Positions 11,710 to 19,773 of a DNA stretch of 38,706 bases are shown piece by piece (position 1 is the stretch's first letter; the number at the start of each line of letters is the position of its first letter). The notes under the pieces are model-generated. The model was given only the letters and a program-made list of their open reading frames with translations. It was not told the DNA's origin and did not search any database. A program made the position numbers and the translations under genes. The stretch comes from Gemmatimonadota bacterium (GTDB lineage: Bacteria > Gemmatimonadota > Gemmatimonadetes > Gemmatimonadales > GWC2-71-9): the NCBI GenBank assembly GCA_003222135.1, contig QHUM01000058.1, positions 1-38,706 of the forward strand, in the 5' to 3' direction.

Positions 11710-14472
11710 TCATCTTGCGTACGCGAACCGGTACTGGCCGGACCCGATTTCGACAACCACCGCGTCCTCCGCTTGTCTCGCGCTCCGGATACCAGCGGCG
11801 GTAGCGAGCGGTGTGCCACTCTCCGTCACCTGATCAAGCTTGGCGCGAGGCAGGCTCACCGTGGCGGAGGCGTTCGGCGGGATGGTCACCTCGAAGGCGA
11901 GCTGCCCGTCCCGGATCTCCCACGCGGAGGCGACCGGACCGTACATCGTGTTCAGGCTGGCGCGCACGTGTGTGAGACCGCCGCCCGGGCGCGGCCGGAT
12001 GAAAACGTGCTTGTACCCGGGCCGCTCCGGATCGATCTCGATCCCCGCGACCGTGTTGTACAGCCACGCGCCCACGGCGCCGTAGGCGTAATGGTTGAAC
12101 GAGTTCATCTCGGGATCCTGAAAGCTCGAGTCCGGCTTCTCACCGTCCCAGCGCTCCCAGATCGTCGTCGCGCCCTGCTTGATCGGGTAGAGCCAGGACG
12201 GGTACTGCTCGCGCAGCAGCAGGGCGTAGGCGGCATCGAGATTCCCACTCGAGCTCAGGACGGGATTCAGGTACGGTGTTCCCAGGAAGCCCGTCGTCAG
12301 ATGCTTGAAGCGACGCACGTCCTCCACCAGGCGCCGAGCTGCCTCCTTGCGCGCCTCCTCCGGCACGAGGTCGAACGCAAGGGCCAGCGCATACGCCGTC
12401 TGCGTGTTCGACGAGAGGCGTCCGGCAGCAGTGAGGTACTCCCGGTCGAACGCCGCTTTGATCCGCTCGAACAGCGCGCCGTACTGCCGGGCGTGCTCCG
12501 TCTTGCCCAGTACTTGAGCGGTGCGGGCGAGCACGCTCGTCGAGTGGGCGAAGAAGGCGGTCGCGATGAGGTCCTTATCGGTGGTCGCACCGGGATAGTC
12601 GGCGCGCGTCGAGTGGAACGCGAGCCAGTCGCCGAAGTGGAAACCCGAGTCCAGGATCAGGTCGTCCCCCGCCAGCCGCCGCATGTACTCGACCCACCCC
12701 CGCATGCTCTCGTACTGCGACTCCAGGATTCTGGTGTCGCCGTACGCCAGGTAGACCGTCCACGGGATGATGACGCTCGCATCGGCCCAGCCGGTTGAGC
12801 CACCGCCCTCGGCTTGGCCTCGCGACAGCACGTCAGGGATCACGTGGGGAACGCTGCCGCTGGCTTTCTGGTCTGCGGCAAGATCGGCCAGCCATTTGGT
12901 GAAAAATCCGGCCACATCGAAGTTGAAGGCCGCGGTGGGCGCGAACGCCTGGGCATCCCCCGTCCAGCCGAGACGTTCGTCGCGCTGTGGGCAGTCGGTC
13001 GGGACGTCGAGGAAGTTGCTCTTCTGGCCCCACACGATGTTGTGCTGGAGCTGGTTCAAGAGCGGATTCGAAGTCTCGAACGTTCCGGTGGGCGTCATGT
13101 CCGAGTGGATCACGATACCTGTGATGTCGTTCAGCGTGGGCGTGCCGGGATATCCCTGTACGGCCACATAGCGAAAGCCCTGAAAGGTGAAGTGCGGCTC
13201 GTATACCTCTTCACCGCCTCCTTTGAGGGTGTATTCCACGGTCTGACGGGCGGAGCGCAGGTTCTCGGTGTAGAAATCGCCCTTCCGGTCCAGCACCTCG
13301 GCGTGGCGCAGGCGGACCGTGGTGCCGCGCGGCCCGCGCACCTTGAGGCGCACCCAGCCCACCATGTTCTGCCCCATGTCGAACACCGTGTCGCCGGACG
13401 GCGTAACCAGCAGCTTGACGGGCTTCACCTCCTGGATCCTGCGCACCGGCGGGCCGGCCGGGGCGACGAGGATCTGCTTGGAATGATCGAGCACGCGAAC
13501 GGGGGCCCAGTCCAAGTCGTGATAGCCCGGCCGGCTCCAACCGTCCCGCTCCAGCCGTGCATCGTACGACTCACCGTCGTAGATGTCGGAGGAGCGGATC
13601 GGCCCGGTCGCGGCCCTCCATCCCTTGTCGGTGCCAATCACCTGCTGACGCCCGTCCGCGTATCGAACCACGATCTGCGCAAGCAGCCCCAGTTGGTTGC
13701 CGTAGCTGTTGCGCTTGTTCCCCCAGGCGAGTCGGCCGCGGTACCAGCCATCGCCGAGCGTCGCACCGACGGCGTTCGCACCGGGCACGAGCAGCGCGGT
13801 GATGTCATAGGTCTGGTACTGCAGGCGCTTGTCGTACGCCGTCCACCCCGGTCGGAAGAGCTGATCGCCCACGCGACGGCCGTTCAGCTCCATTTCGTAG
13901 AGGCCCAGGCTGGTGACGTAGACGCGGGCCGAGGCGACGGCGCCGTCGACCTTGAATTCCGAACGCAGCAGGGGGCTCGGGTTCGACGCGGAGGTGTCTT
14001 CCTTCAAGTCGGGCGTGATCCAGTCCGCCGACCAGTCGGAGGAGCGAAGCAAGCCCATTTCCCAATAGGCGGGGGCGCTCCACACGGAGGAACGGGCCGC
14101 GTCATCCCACACGCGGACCTGCCAGTAGTACCGCTGCCCCGACTCGAGTGCCGGACCGCCGTAGACCATTTGAATCGAGGCGTCGGAGGCCACTTTCCCC
14201 GAGTCCCACAGGGGATGCCGCTCGAGGGCGCTCGGCTGCCGCGCGACGCGGATCTGGTAGGCGGTCTGGACCGTCCCGCGTCGAGACGACTCGATCTTCC
14301 AGCTAAGCCGTGGAGCCCGCACGTCGATGCCCACCGGGTCGACCTTGTACTCCGTGCGGAGATCGGCCAGCTGGAGGCCTGTCTGGGCACCGGCCGCGTG
14401 CGTCAGGGATGCCCAGACACCCAGCGACACCAGGCAGTGCCGGACCTGTGTGCGGAGCGCCTTGGAGGTCAC
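11710..14472 (-). CDS. GH78 alpha-L-rhamnosidase, exported
   Basis: A 920-residue protein. The start is a GTG at 14472-14470 that overlaps the stop of the ABC ATPase gene (GTGA); further upstream frame is only overlap. A signal peptide is likely (SLGVWASLTHAAGA, then QTG). The domain order matches GH78: an N-terminal fibronectin-like region (LSWKIESSRRGTVQTAYQIR), a Bac_rhamnosid_N domain (WITPDLKED, ARVYVTSLGLYEMELNGRRV), a concanavalin-like domain (GDTVFDMGQNMVGWVRLKV), the six-hairpin catalytic barrel and a C-terminal beta domain. DCPQRDERLGWTGDAQAF carries the conserved catalytic acid Glu of GH78, and the barrel has YGAVGAWLYNTVAGIEID near its end. It hydrolyses terminal alpha-L-rhamnose, probably in the periplasm. 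With the GH106-type enzyme, this makes two unrelated rhamnosidases in one operon. Confidence 0.94.
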   Translation of the reverse strand: MTSKALRTQVRHCLVSLGVWASLTHAAGAQTGLQLADLRTEYKVDPVGIDVRAPRLSWKIESSRRGTVQTAYQIRVARQPSALERHPLWDSGKVASDASIQMVYGGPALESGQRYYWQVRVWDDAARSSVWSAPAYWEMGLLRSSDWSADWITPDLKEDTSASNPSPLLRSEFKVDGAVASARVYVTSLGLYEMELNGRRVGDQLFRPGWTAYDKRLQYQTYDITALLVPGANAVGATLGDGWYRGRLAWGNKRNSYGNQLGLLAQIVVRYADGRQQVIGTDKGWRAATGPIRSSDIYDGESYDARLERDGWSRPGYHDLDWAPVRVLDHSKQILVAPAGPPVRRIQEVKPVKLLVTPSGDTVFDMGQNMVGWVRLKVRGPRGTTVRLRHAEVLDRKGDFYTENLRSARQTVEYTLKGGGEEVYEPHFTFQGFRYVAVQGYPGTPTLNDITGIVIHSDMTPTGTFETSNPLLNQLQHNIVWGQKSNFLDVPTDCPQRDERLGWTGDAQAFAPTAAFNFDVAGFFTKWLADLAADQKASGSVPHVIPDVLSRGQAEGGGSTGWADASVIIPWTVYLAYGDTRILESQYESMRGWVEYMRRLAGDDLILDSGFHFGDWLAFHSTRADYPGATTDKDLIATAFFAHSTSVLARTAQVLGKTEHARQYGALFERIKAAFDREYLTAAGRLSSNTQTAYALALAFDLVPEEARKEAARRLVEDVRRFKHLTTGFLGTPYLNPVLSSSGNLDAAYALLLREQYPSWLYPIKQGATTIWERWDGEKPDSSFQDPEMNSFNHYAYGAVGAWLYNTVAGIEIDPERPGYKHVFIRPRPGGGLTHVRASLNTMYGPVASAWEIRDGQLAFEVTIPPNASATVSLPRAKLDQVTESGTPLATAAGIRSARQAEDAVVVEIGSGQYRFAYAR

Positions 14473-15977
14473 GGGATCGCCTCGCCGATCGCCGTCGCGA
14501 GCACCGTCTCGGGAGTCCACTGGGCGATCGGGCGCGCGGGAGACAACCGCCCGCGGCTCATGACCGCCAGCCGGTCGCACAGTCCGAACAGCTCCGGCAG
14601 ATAGGAGCTCACCAGCAGCACGGCCTTCCCCGCCTCGGCTGAGCGCGCGATGGTCTCGTACAGTTGCGCCCGGCTGCCGATATCGATGCCGCGTGTGGGC
14701 TCGTCCAGCAGCAGTACCTCCGCGTCCTGATAGAGGAGTCGCCCGATCGCGACCTTCTGCTGATTGCCGCCCGAGAGGGCGCGCACCGGCTGCTCTGGGG
14801 CAGCGGCCCGGACGCGGAGCGCCTCGATCCATGTCCGGGCGGCCGCGCGTTGCCGACCGAGGTCGAGCCATCCCCATCCCGGCGAGGAGGCCGACATCCG
14901 AGTGGCGGTGAGGTTGTCGGCGATAGAGAGCGGTAGCGCGAGGCCTTCCCGCGTGCGGTCCTCGCTCAGGTACCCGAACCCCTGACCGAGCCGCTCGGCC
15001 GGGCTCGCTCCGCGCACGACGAGCGTCCGGCCGAGCAGTGCGATCCGTCCCGACGGCTGCGGCTCGAGCCCGAACAGGGCGCGCACCAGCTCGGTCCGCC
15101 CGGACCCGATGAGCCCGGCAATGCCGAGGATTTCCCCTCGTCGCAGCTCGAAGCTGGCGTGCCGCAGCGTCGGCGGTGCGGCGACGCCGTCCACGGCGAG
15201 CAGCACCTCTCCTTGGGCGGGGCGGGCGCGCCCACGCTCGGGGAAGAGACCCGCGACGGGCCGCCCCACCATCTGTGCGATCAGATGATCGGCGCTCGTA
15301 CCGGCGAGCGGCCCCGTATCGACGCTGCGGCCATCGCGCAGGACGGTGTACCGGTCGGCGATCTCGCGAACCTCCTCCAGAAAGTGGCTGATGTAGATCA
15401 CGGCGAGCCCCTGCGCCGCGAGACGACGGATCAACGCGAACAGCCGGTCCACTTCCTCGCGCTGCAGGCTGCTCGTCGGCTCATCCATCAGGAGGATGCG
15501 CGCGTCGGCGGCCAGGGCGCGGCAGATCTCGACCACCTGCTGGGCCGCGAGCGGCAGCTCGCCCAATCGGGCGTCGGGCGTGAGGCCCGGGTGGGCGAAG
15601 TTCTCGAGCAGGCCGAGCGCCCGCCGGCGGGCGGCCGCCGCGTCGAGCCACCCCCAGCGCGACGGCTCGATCCCGAGCAGGATGTTCTCGCTGACGGAGA
15701 GGTGCGGGCAGAGCGACAGCTCCTGATGTATGAGGGCGACGCCCGACCGCCGCGCTGCGAGCGGCGAGGGTGGGGCGTACGGCCGCTCGTCGAGCTGCAT
15801 CGCGCCGCGGTCGGGACGAAGTGCGCCGGCGACGATGCCCATCAGCGTGCTCTTGCCGGCGCCGTTCTCTCCGATCAGGGCGTGCACCTCGCCGGGGTGG
15901 AGCACCAAGTCCACGCCGTCCAAGGCCACGGTCGGGCCGAACCGCTTCGCGAGGCCCGAGATCCGGAGCACGGTCAT
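14469..15977 (-). CDS. Sugar ABC transporter ATPase with two ATP-binding domains (RbsA/MglA type)
   Basis: A 502-residue cytoplasmic ATPase with two tandem ABC domains, the layout of carbohydrate uptake transporter-2 (CUT2) systems. Domain 1 has Walker A GENGAGKST (residues 36-44), signature LPLAAQQVVEICRAL and Walker B ILLMDEPTSSL. Domain 2 has the degenerate Walker A GLIGSGRTELVRALFG, signature LSGGNQQKVAIGR and Walker B LLLDEPTRGID. The start ATG overlaps the stop of the binding-protein gene upstream by 4 bp. The only matching membrane permease in the window is at 27008-28054, eleven genes earlier in the same run, so the transporter appears to be split. Its sugar is not known; rhamnose or fucose is likely from context. 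Confidence 0.93.
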   Translation of the reverse strand: MTVLRISGLAKRFGPTVALDGVDLVLHPGEVHALIGENGAGKSTLMGIVAGALRPDRGAMQLDERPYAPPSPLAARRSGVALIHQELSLCPHLSVSENILLGIEPSRWGWLDAAAARRRALGLLENFAHPGLTPDARLGELPLAAQQVVEICRALAADARILLMDEPTSSLQREEVDRLFALIRRLAAQGLAVIYISHFLEEVREIADRYTVLRDGRSVDTGPLAGTSADHLIAQMVGRPVAGLFPERGRARPAQGEVLLAVDGVAAPPTLRHASFELRRGEILGIAGLIGSGRTELVRALFGLEPQPSGRIALLGRTLVVRGASPAERLGQGFGYLSEDRTREGLALPLSIADNLTATRMSASSPGWGWLDLGRQRAAARTWIEALRVRAAAPEQPVRALSGGNQQKVAIGRLLYQDAEVLLLDEPTRGIDIGSRAQLYETIARSAEAGKAVLLVSSYLPELFGLCDRLAVMSRGRLSPARPIAQWTPETVLATAIGEAIP

Positions 15978-16990
15978 TGCTCGATCAAGTACCGCGCGAT
16001 CGGCGGGTTCACGAGCTCCTGGGTCGCAGCCGAATCCACGTTCGCCGCGGTGACGAGCGCGACGCCCGTGTCGATGAGACGCTCGACCGGCTTGCCCCGC
16101 AGCTGATCGGTCATCGTCTTCACGCCCAGGTACCCCATGCGCATCGGGTTCTGAACCACCAGCCCGTCGAGCTGGTGCGCGCGGATCGCGGCGATCAGGA
16201 TCGAGCTGGCATCGAACCCGACGAACTTGACCTTACCCGCCAGGCCGATGTCCTGCAACGCGAGCAGCATGCCGATCGTCGAGGACTCGTTCGGGGTGAA
16301 GATCCCCTGGACCAGGCCGCCGTAGCGGTTGAGCAGGTTCTCCGAGGCGCGCTTGGCCGTCTCGCGCGTGGGTCCGGCGTACTGGTCGGCGGACACGATC
16401 TCGATGCCGGGGTAGCGGGAGCGTAACACCTCGAGGAACCCGGACTCCCGCTCGGTCGTACTGGCCGATCCCTCGCCGTACCGGAGCAGCAGGACTTTGC
16501 CCTTCCCACCGAGCAGCTCGCCCAGCCGGCCTGCGCCCAGCTGTCCGCCCTTGTGATTGTCGGTGGCGACGAAGCTGACGATGCTGTCCGATTCGAGCCG
16601 GGAGTCGATGATCACCGTGGGTACCCCGGCGCGCCGGGCTTCTTCGACCGGGCGCACCAACGCTCGGCTGTCGAGTGGCGCGAGCACGATCCCCTGGACA
16701 CCCTGGCTGATGAAGCCCTCCACGACCTGGATCTGCTGCTCGCGGTCGTCTTCCCGCAGCGGGCCCTTCCAGATGAGGTTGACGTGTGTACCCTCGGTCG
16801 CCAGCTCGCGTGACGCCTGGATCGCCCCCGCATGGATGCTCTTCCAGAACTCGTGCGTGGTCCCCTTGGGGATCACCGCGATGGTCACCGGCTGCTGCGA
16901 GCCGGCTTGCCGTCGTGCGCCGGACCCGCCGCACCCCAGGATCACGCCCACTCCGGCCGCGACCAGGACGACAGGCGCTGTTCTCTTCAT
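15974..16990 (-). CDS. Sugar ABC transporter substrate-binding lipoprotein (CUT2, periplasmic-binding type 1)
   Basis: A 338-residue protein with a lipoprotein signal: MKRTAPVVLVAAGVGVILGC, where C20 would be the lipidated cysteine (lipobox ILGC). The mature part follows the ribose/rhamnose-binding protein pattern: IAVIPKGTTHEFWKSIHAGA, GVQGIVLAPLDSRALV, VPTVIIDSRLESD, GIFTPNESSTIGMLLALQD, VKFVGFDASSILIAAIR and DGLVVQNPMRMGYLGVKTM. It would bind a sugar in the periplasm and deliver it to the permease/ATPase. It is 4-bp coupled to the ATPase gene downstream and to lutC upstream. In RhaS-type proteins from other bacteria the substrate is rhamnose, but specificity cannot be decided from sequence alone. 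Confidence 0.93.
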   Translation of the reverse strand: MKRTAPVVLVAAGVGVILGCGGSGARRQAGSQQPVTIAVIPKGTTHEFWKSIHAGAIQASRELATEGTHVNLIWKGPLREDDREQQIQVVEGFISQGVQGIVLAPLDSRALVRPVEEARRAGVPTVIIDSRLESDSIVSFVATDNHKGGQLGAGRLGELLGGKGKVLLLRYGEGSASTTERESGFLEVLRSRYPGIEIVSADQYAGPTRETAKRASENLLNRYGGLVQGIFTPNESSTIGMLLALQDIGLAGKVKFVGFDASSILIAAIRAHQLDGLVVQNPMRMGYLGVKTMTDQLRGKPVERLIDTGVALVTAANVDSAATQELVNPPIARYLIEQ

Positions 16991-17655
16991 ACGTCCTCCA
17001 GCAAGAGCACGTGGACCGTCTGGGGACCGTGCACCCCCACTACCAATGTGAGCTCGATATCCGAGGTGCGCGACGGTCCCGTGATGAAGGTGATCGCGTG
17101 GCTGTCGGCTTGGCGCACGTGGGCGAGCCCGTCGCCCAGCGACTCACAGATGCAGCGCGTGGACAACAACGCGACGTGGATCGGCGGGACGAGCGACAAT
17201 AGCCGGCTCCGCTCGCGCGCCGACTCGAGCACCAGCGTGCCGGTCTCGGCGATCCCCCACTGCGCGGTGGTGACTCCGACGTCGCACGCAAACAGATCGT
17301 CGCGCGACAAGCGGTCCAGGGCTGCCATCTCGAAGCGGTCCCGCAGCGGTCGTAGCAACCGCTGGACGAGCGGAGCGTCGGAGCCGACAACGCGCCGCGC
17401 CCCCGCACCCGAGAGGATGCCGGCCAGCGCGCCTGCGGCCTCCGCCTCGCCGCGCACGACGCTGCACTGCGCGCCGACGGCGGCGAGCCGCTCGGTGAAG
17501 GTCCTCACCCCCTGGCCCTCTCTCCCTTCGGGAGAGGGGGAACTCAGAACGTCCCCCGTCTCCGGAACGGAGAGGGGGACAGGGGGTGAGGACCCCCGGG
17601 CCAAGTTCTCTCGGATCGCGCTCAGGATCTCGCGGCGCGCGTCCTCGCTGCGCAT
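16987..17655 (-). CDS. lutC: L-lactate utilisation protein LutC, with an inserted palindromic segment
   Basis: A 222-residue LUD-domain protein, third member of the LutABC L-lactate oxidation complex (cytoplasmic, non-flavin, iron-sulfur). The LUD motifs are DVGVTTAQWGIAETGTLVLE, PIHVALLSTRCI and ITGPSRTSDIELTLVVGVHG. ATG at 17655 overlaps the lutB stop by one base (TGATG); a GTG at 17658, giving a GTGA overlap, is an equally possible start one codon earlier. Residues about 21-52 (SSPPVPLSVPETGDV and following, to GQGVRT) are Ser/Pro/Gly-rich. They are encoded exactly by the 95-bp inverted-repeat element at 17500-17594, which looks like an in-frame insertion in the linker between the N-terminal helix and the LUD fold. 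The rest of the domain appears intact, so the protein may still work. Confidence 0.9.
   Translation of the reverse strand: MRSEDARREILSAIRENLARGSSPPVPLSVPETGDVLSSPSPEGREGQGVRTFTERLAAVGAQCSVVRGEAEAAGALAGILSGAGARRVVGSDAPLVQRLLRPLRDRFEMAALDRLSRDDLFACDVGVTTAQWGIAETGTLVLESARERSRLLSLVPPIHVALLSTRCICESLGDGLAHVRQADSHAITFITGPSRTSDIELTLVVGVHGPQTVHVLLLEDV
17500..17594. repeat. 95-bp palindromic (two-hairpin) element inside lutC
   Basis: The element is bounded by perfect 15-bp inverted repeats, GGTCCTCACCCCCTG (17500-17514) and its complement CAGGGGGTGAGGACC (17580-17594). Between them lie two further hairpins. CTCTCCC/GGGAGAG has a TTC loop. A longer stem pairs GTCCCCC-G-TCTCCG with CGGAGAGGGGGAC around a GAA loop, with one bulged G. 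It could fold into a three-way, cloverleaf-like structure as DNA or RNA. It carries no gene of its own and reads through as Ser/Pro-rich peptide in lutC. From memory, similar CCTCACCCCCTGGCC...GGGAGAGGGGG sequences are dispersed in many GC-rich soil bacterial genomes; no second copy was noticed in this window. Confidence 0.85.
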
Positions 17656-19040
17656 CACCGTCCCCCCTCGTGCCGCAGTCCCGCCCGCCACTCGTCGCGA
17701 AAGCTGCGCGGCGCGAGCGGGCGGAGATCGCGCCACTTGGTCCAGGCGCCGAGCGGCGGTACGATGTGCAGCCTCCGGGCGCAGGCCATCAACCACCCGA
17801 ACAGCCGCGGCCGCGCCATCACGGCTGCATAGCTCGCGAACGCGAGCCGCTCGAGCAGCGCCCGCGTGCCGGTAGTCCCGCCCCGAGCGACTGCCTGCGC
17901 CCGCAGATGCAGCAGGACCGCCGGGATGTCGATCTTGACGGGACAGACGTCGCGGCAGGCGCCGCACAGGCTGGACGCGTAGGGGAGCTCGGCGGATTCC
18001 CCCATCCCGAGCAGCTGCGGGGTCAACACCGCGCCGATCGGACCGGGATAGACCGACCCGTACGCGTGACCGCCGATCTGGCGGTAGACCGGGCAGGCAT
18101 TGAGACACGCGCCGCAGCGGATGCACGCGAGCGTCTGACGGGTCACGGGGGACGCCAGCATGCGCGAGCGGCCGTTGTCGAGCACCACGATGTGCAGCTC
18201 CTCAGGCCCCTCGTCTGCCGCATGGCGCTTCGTGCCCGTGAGCAACGATTGATACGCGGTCAACGCCTGGCCGGTACCGGAGCGGGGGAGCAGCCGCAGA
18301 AACACTTCCAGGTCGGCGAACCGGGGGATCACCTTCTCGATGCCCATAAGCGCGACGTGGGTGCGCGGGAGGCTGGTGGTGAGGCGTGCGTTCCCTTCGT
18401 TCTCGAGGATCAGGATGGTACCCGTCTCCGCGACCGCGAAGTTGACGCCCGAGACGCCGAGATCCGCGTCGGCGAACCGGCGGCGCAGCGCCTGCCGCGC
18501 CGCTGCCGCAAGCTTGGCGACGTCGTCGGAGGGCTCCATCCCGAGCTTCTCGGCGAACAGGGCCGCGATCTGGCCTTTCGTCTTGTGGATCGCGGGGACC
18601 ACGATGTGTGATGGCTTCTCACCCGCGAGCTGGACGATGTATTCGCCCAGGTCGGTCTCCACCGGTGCGATCCCACGCGCGGCGAGGGCGGCGTTCAGGT
18701 GAATCTCCTCCGACGCCATGCTCTTGCTCTTCACCACCGTGCGGGCACCCCGTCGCGCGGCGATTCCGGCGATGATGTCGCAGGCTTGGGCGGCGTCGCG
18801 CGCCCAATGCACCTGCGCCCCGGCGCGCTCGGCGTTCGCGGCGAACTGCTCGAGGTAGCGGTCCAGGTGGAGTAGCGTCTCGTCCTTGATGGCGCGCGCG
18901 CGGTCGCGGGCGCCCTCCCAATCCGGCACGTCGGCGATCGCCGCCCGCCGCCGCTCCCCGAATAGTGTCGTGGCGTGACGCAGCGCGCCCCGCAGCTGGC
19001 CGTCGGCCAGCGCCGTGCGCGCGTCCCGGTCGAAGCTCAT
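17655..19040 (-). CDS. lutB: L-lactate utilisation iron-sulfur protein LutB
   Basis: A 461-residue protein. ATG at 19040-19038 overlaps the lutA stop by 4 bp. The N-terminal two thirds are a LUD domain (KSKSMASEEIHLNAALAARG, HIVVPAIHKTKGQIAALF, VNFAVAETGTILILENEGNA). A ferredoxin-like domain follows, with cysteines C306-x2-C309-x2-C312-x3-C316 (CIRCGACLNACPVYRQ) and C359-x2-C362-x3-C366 (CGACRDVCPVKIDIP), ligands for two iron-sulfur clusters. In Bacillus subtilis and others, LutABC oxidises L-lactate to pyruvate. In this run two pathways, rhamnose and fucose, end in L-lactate, which explains the placement between their genes. Confidence 0.95.
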   Translation of the reverse strand: MSFDRDARTALADGQLRGALRHATTLFGERRRAAIADVPDWEGARDRARAIKDETLLHLDRYLEQFAANAERAGAQVHWARDAAQACDIIAGIAARRGARTVVKSKSMASEEIHLNAALAARGIAPVETDLGEYIVQLAGEKPSHIVVPAIHKTKGQIAALFAEKLGMEPSDDVAKLAAAARQALRRRFADADLGVSGVNFAVAETGTILILENEGNARLTTSLPRTHVALMGIEKVIPRFADLEVFLRLLPRSGTGQALTAYQSLLTGTKRHAADEGPEELHIVVLDNGRSRMLASPVTRQTLACIRCGACLNACPVYRQIGGHAYGSVYPGPIGAVLTPQLLGMGESAELPYASSLCGACRDVCPVKIDIPAVLLHLRAQAVARGGTTGTRALLERLAFASYAAVMARPRLFGWLMACARRLHIVPPLGAWTKWRDLRPLAPRSFRDEWRAGLRHEGGR

Positions 19041-19765
19041 GCGGTCGACGCCAGGACTTCCGCCAGGTGCAGGGCGCGGACGGCCGATCCCCGGCGCGAC
19101 AGCCGGCCGCCGATCTGCATCAGGCAGCTCGCGTCCCCCGAGACGACGGCATCCACCCCGGCTCGGTCGATCGCGTCCACCTTCTCGTCCAGGATCGCCA
19201 CCGAGATCTCGGGATACTTGACGGAGAAGGTGCCGCCGAAGCCGCAGCACGTCTCGGCGCCGGGCGGCGGCAGCTCGACCAGCTCCGCCCCGCGCACCCG
19301 GCGCAGCAGCCGGCGTGGCTCGTCCTTGATCTTCAAGTCGCGCAGGCCGTGACACGCGTCGTGCCAGGTGAGGCGGCCGCGGAAGCTCGCCCCCACGTCG
19401 TCCACGCCCAGCCGATTGACGAGGAAGGCGCTGAGTTCGTGCGTGCGTTGCGCCACGGCGCGTGCTCGAGCCCGCCAGCGCGGATCGTCGAACAGCTGCT
19501 CGTAATGGTGCAGCATGGCGGTGCACGATCCCGAGGGGCTGACGATCGCGTCGGCGTCGCTCGATTCGAAGATCTCGATGAGCCGGCGGGCCAGCGCGCA
19601 CGCCTCCGGGCGATATCCCGTGTTGAACGCGGGCTGCCCACAACACGTCTGGCGCTCGTCGAACTCCACGGCGCACCCCATCCGCCGCAGCACCTGCACC
19701 GCGCCGCGCGCCGCCGCGGGCCAGAGTTGATCCGCCAGACAGGTCACGAACAGCGAGACGCGCAT
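19037..19765 (-). CDS. lutA: L-lactate utilisation protein LutA (CCG-domain)
   Basis: A 242-residue protein with two cysteine-rich CCG domains: TCCGQPAFNTGY (C41-C42) and ETCCGFGGTFSVKYPEIS (C173-C174), plus HDACHGLRDL between them, the usual LutA/GlcF-type pattern. ATG at 19765 is preceded by GAGG at a suitable distance, and the gene begins 8 bp after the stop of the zinc dehydrogenase gene, so this junction has its own ribosome site rather than an overlap. The long upstream open frame is a shadow of the dehydrogenase gene. LutA, B and C form the complex that converts L-lactate to pyruvate. Confidence 0.95.
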   Translation of the reverse strand: MRVSLFVTCLADQLWPAAARGAVQVLRRMGCAVEFDERQTCCGQPAFNTGYRPEACALARRLIEIFESSDADAIVSPSGSCTAMLHHYEQLFDDPRWRARARAVAQRTHELSAFLVNRLGVDDVGASFRGRLTWHDACHGLRDLKIKDEPRRLLRRVRGAELVELPPPGAETCCGFGGTFSVKYPEISVAILDEKVDAIDRAGVDAVVSGDASCLMQIGGRLSRRGSAVRALHLAEVLASTA

Positions 19766-19773
19766 CGCGGGCC

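Noticed and set aside
12814..14604. 596-codon plus-strand open frame opposite the GH78 gene
   Set aside because: It is antisense to conserved GH78 motifs and crosses the junction with the ABC ATPase gene; no recognisable protein features.
14473..14877. N-terminal extension of the GH78 protein
   Set aside because: It runs through the 3' part of the ABC ATPase gene. The GTG at 14472 gives both a signal peptide and the usual 4-bp overlap.
17500..17594. Interpretation of the lutC palindrome as a terminator between genes
   Set aside because: It lies about 60 bp inside the lutC coding frame, has no T-run, and the frame reads straight through.
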